NCBI GenBank assembly: GCA_023436205.1
Contig: JAEZKC010000024.1
Location: 1-14,814 of the forward strand
Origin: Fibrobacterota bacterium
GTDB lineage: Bacteria; Fibrobacterota; Chitinivibrionia; Chitinivibrionales; Chitinispirillaceae
Direction of reading: 5' to 3'
DNA: 14,814 bases
A program made the translations under genes and the position numbers. Every line of letters begins with the position of its first letter. The stretch's first letter is position 1. This document shows, piece by piece, positions 14,640 to 14,814 of this stretch. Under the pieces are notes generated by a model. The model was given only the letters and a program-made list of their open reading frames with translations. It was not told where the DNA came from and made no database searches.

Positions 14640-14814
14640 AACTACCAGCTTTGCACGGTATCGTTTTTCTTTAAGTCGCTTCTCCAAATCTGCAAGGTTG
14701 TTGGATAAGTTCTTTTCGTACTCCCGATAAGTTACTCCATCAACTCCTGTTGCAGCTCCCTTTCTAATTGCTCGGAATGCAACTAAAAAGTTATTCCGGT
14801 TTAGCATACTGTAA
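14640..14814 (-). pseudogene. Reverse transcriptase/maturase of a group II intron, N-terminal fragment
   Basis: About 58 codons of intron reverse transcriptase are visible: AFRAIRKGAATGVDGVTYRE (the GVDG signature of the first RT block), then NNLADLEKRLKEKRYRAKLV. Intact homologues continue with RV-IPK and a full polymerase domain. Here the frame instead runs from about 14640 into the intron's 3' RNA region, so the ORF down to its TAA at 14535 is an artefact after the deletion. The 5' side is cut by the window edge; the reading frame is open there, so the start codon at 14807 may not be the true one. Confidence 0.75.

Larger units (their letters stand above)
14515..14814 (-). mobile_element. 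Group II intron remnant (3' end, internal deletion)
   Basis: Reading the minus strand from the window edge: the start of an intron reverse transcriptase, then directly the intron's 3' structural part, with domain V (14556-14588) and domain VI (14528-14547). Most of the reverse transcriptase, the maturase region and the linking domain are missing, so this copy cannot move on its own. The intron continues beyond the right edge. The end near 14515 is placed by the end of domain VI and is uncertain by a few bases. Confidence 0.65.

Noticed and set aside
1..14814. CRISPR array, tRNA or rRNA genes
   Set aside because: No regularly spaced repeats with unique spacers were seen, and no cloverleaf or rRNA-like sequence was recognised by eye.

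Overview
The window looks like chromosome from a Gram-negative bacterium that exports enzymes carrying C-terminal sorting-type tails. The tails of two secreted enzymes (about 90 and 70 residues) resemble type IX secretion or Fibrobacterota-style end domains, so I suggest Fibrobacterota or a relative (such as the Chitinispirillia) as an inference only. No rRNA or tRNA is present to settle it.

Layout. 1-235 holds two copies of a roughly 110-bp non-coding repeat with a 123-bp period, abutting what may be the last codons of a lost gene (to 318). 389-8250 is the host-like part. It has a secreted polysaccharide-lyase-like protein (minus strand), a 1394-residue exported protein with a beta-propeller middle and HEAT-like repeats at the end (plus), an exported CE1/dienelactone-hydrolase-like esterase (minus), and a two-gene unit of a HEPN-fold protein plus a small unknown protein (plus). 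Convergent ends carry hairpins.

8432-13675 is the most interesting part: a tightly packed seven-gene minus-strand operon with stop/start overlaps at nearly every junction. In order of transcription it encodes an acyl/peptidyl carrier protein, an XRE repressor-like HTH protein, an ImmA/IrrE-type zinc protease, a divergent thymidylate-synthase-like protein, a fusion of a thymidylate-kinase-like P-loop domain with a domain resembling the helical domain of 5-hydroxymethyl-dU DNA kinases (also called alpha-glutamyl/putrescinyl-thymine pyrophosphorylase), a radical SAM/SPASM enzyme, and a 66-residue protein of unknown function. A strong sigma70-type promoter with two 17-bp operator-like repeats precedes it. 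The gene content resembles the thymine hypermodification pathways of some phages, but here it sits with a carrier protein behind a repressor/protease switch. I propose that it makes a hypermodified thymidine nucleotide, or modifies DNA, on induction, perhaps as a defence or as a mobile-element trait. This is inference.

13977-14814 is a mobile region. An AT-rich HEPN ribonuclease-like gene fits snugly between long imperfect inverted repeats, next to a group II intron remnant. The remnant keeps the start of the reverse transcriptase, domain V and domain VI, but most of the reverse transcriptase is deleted.
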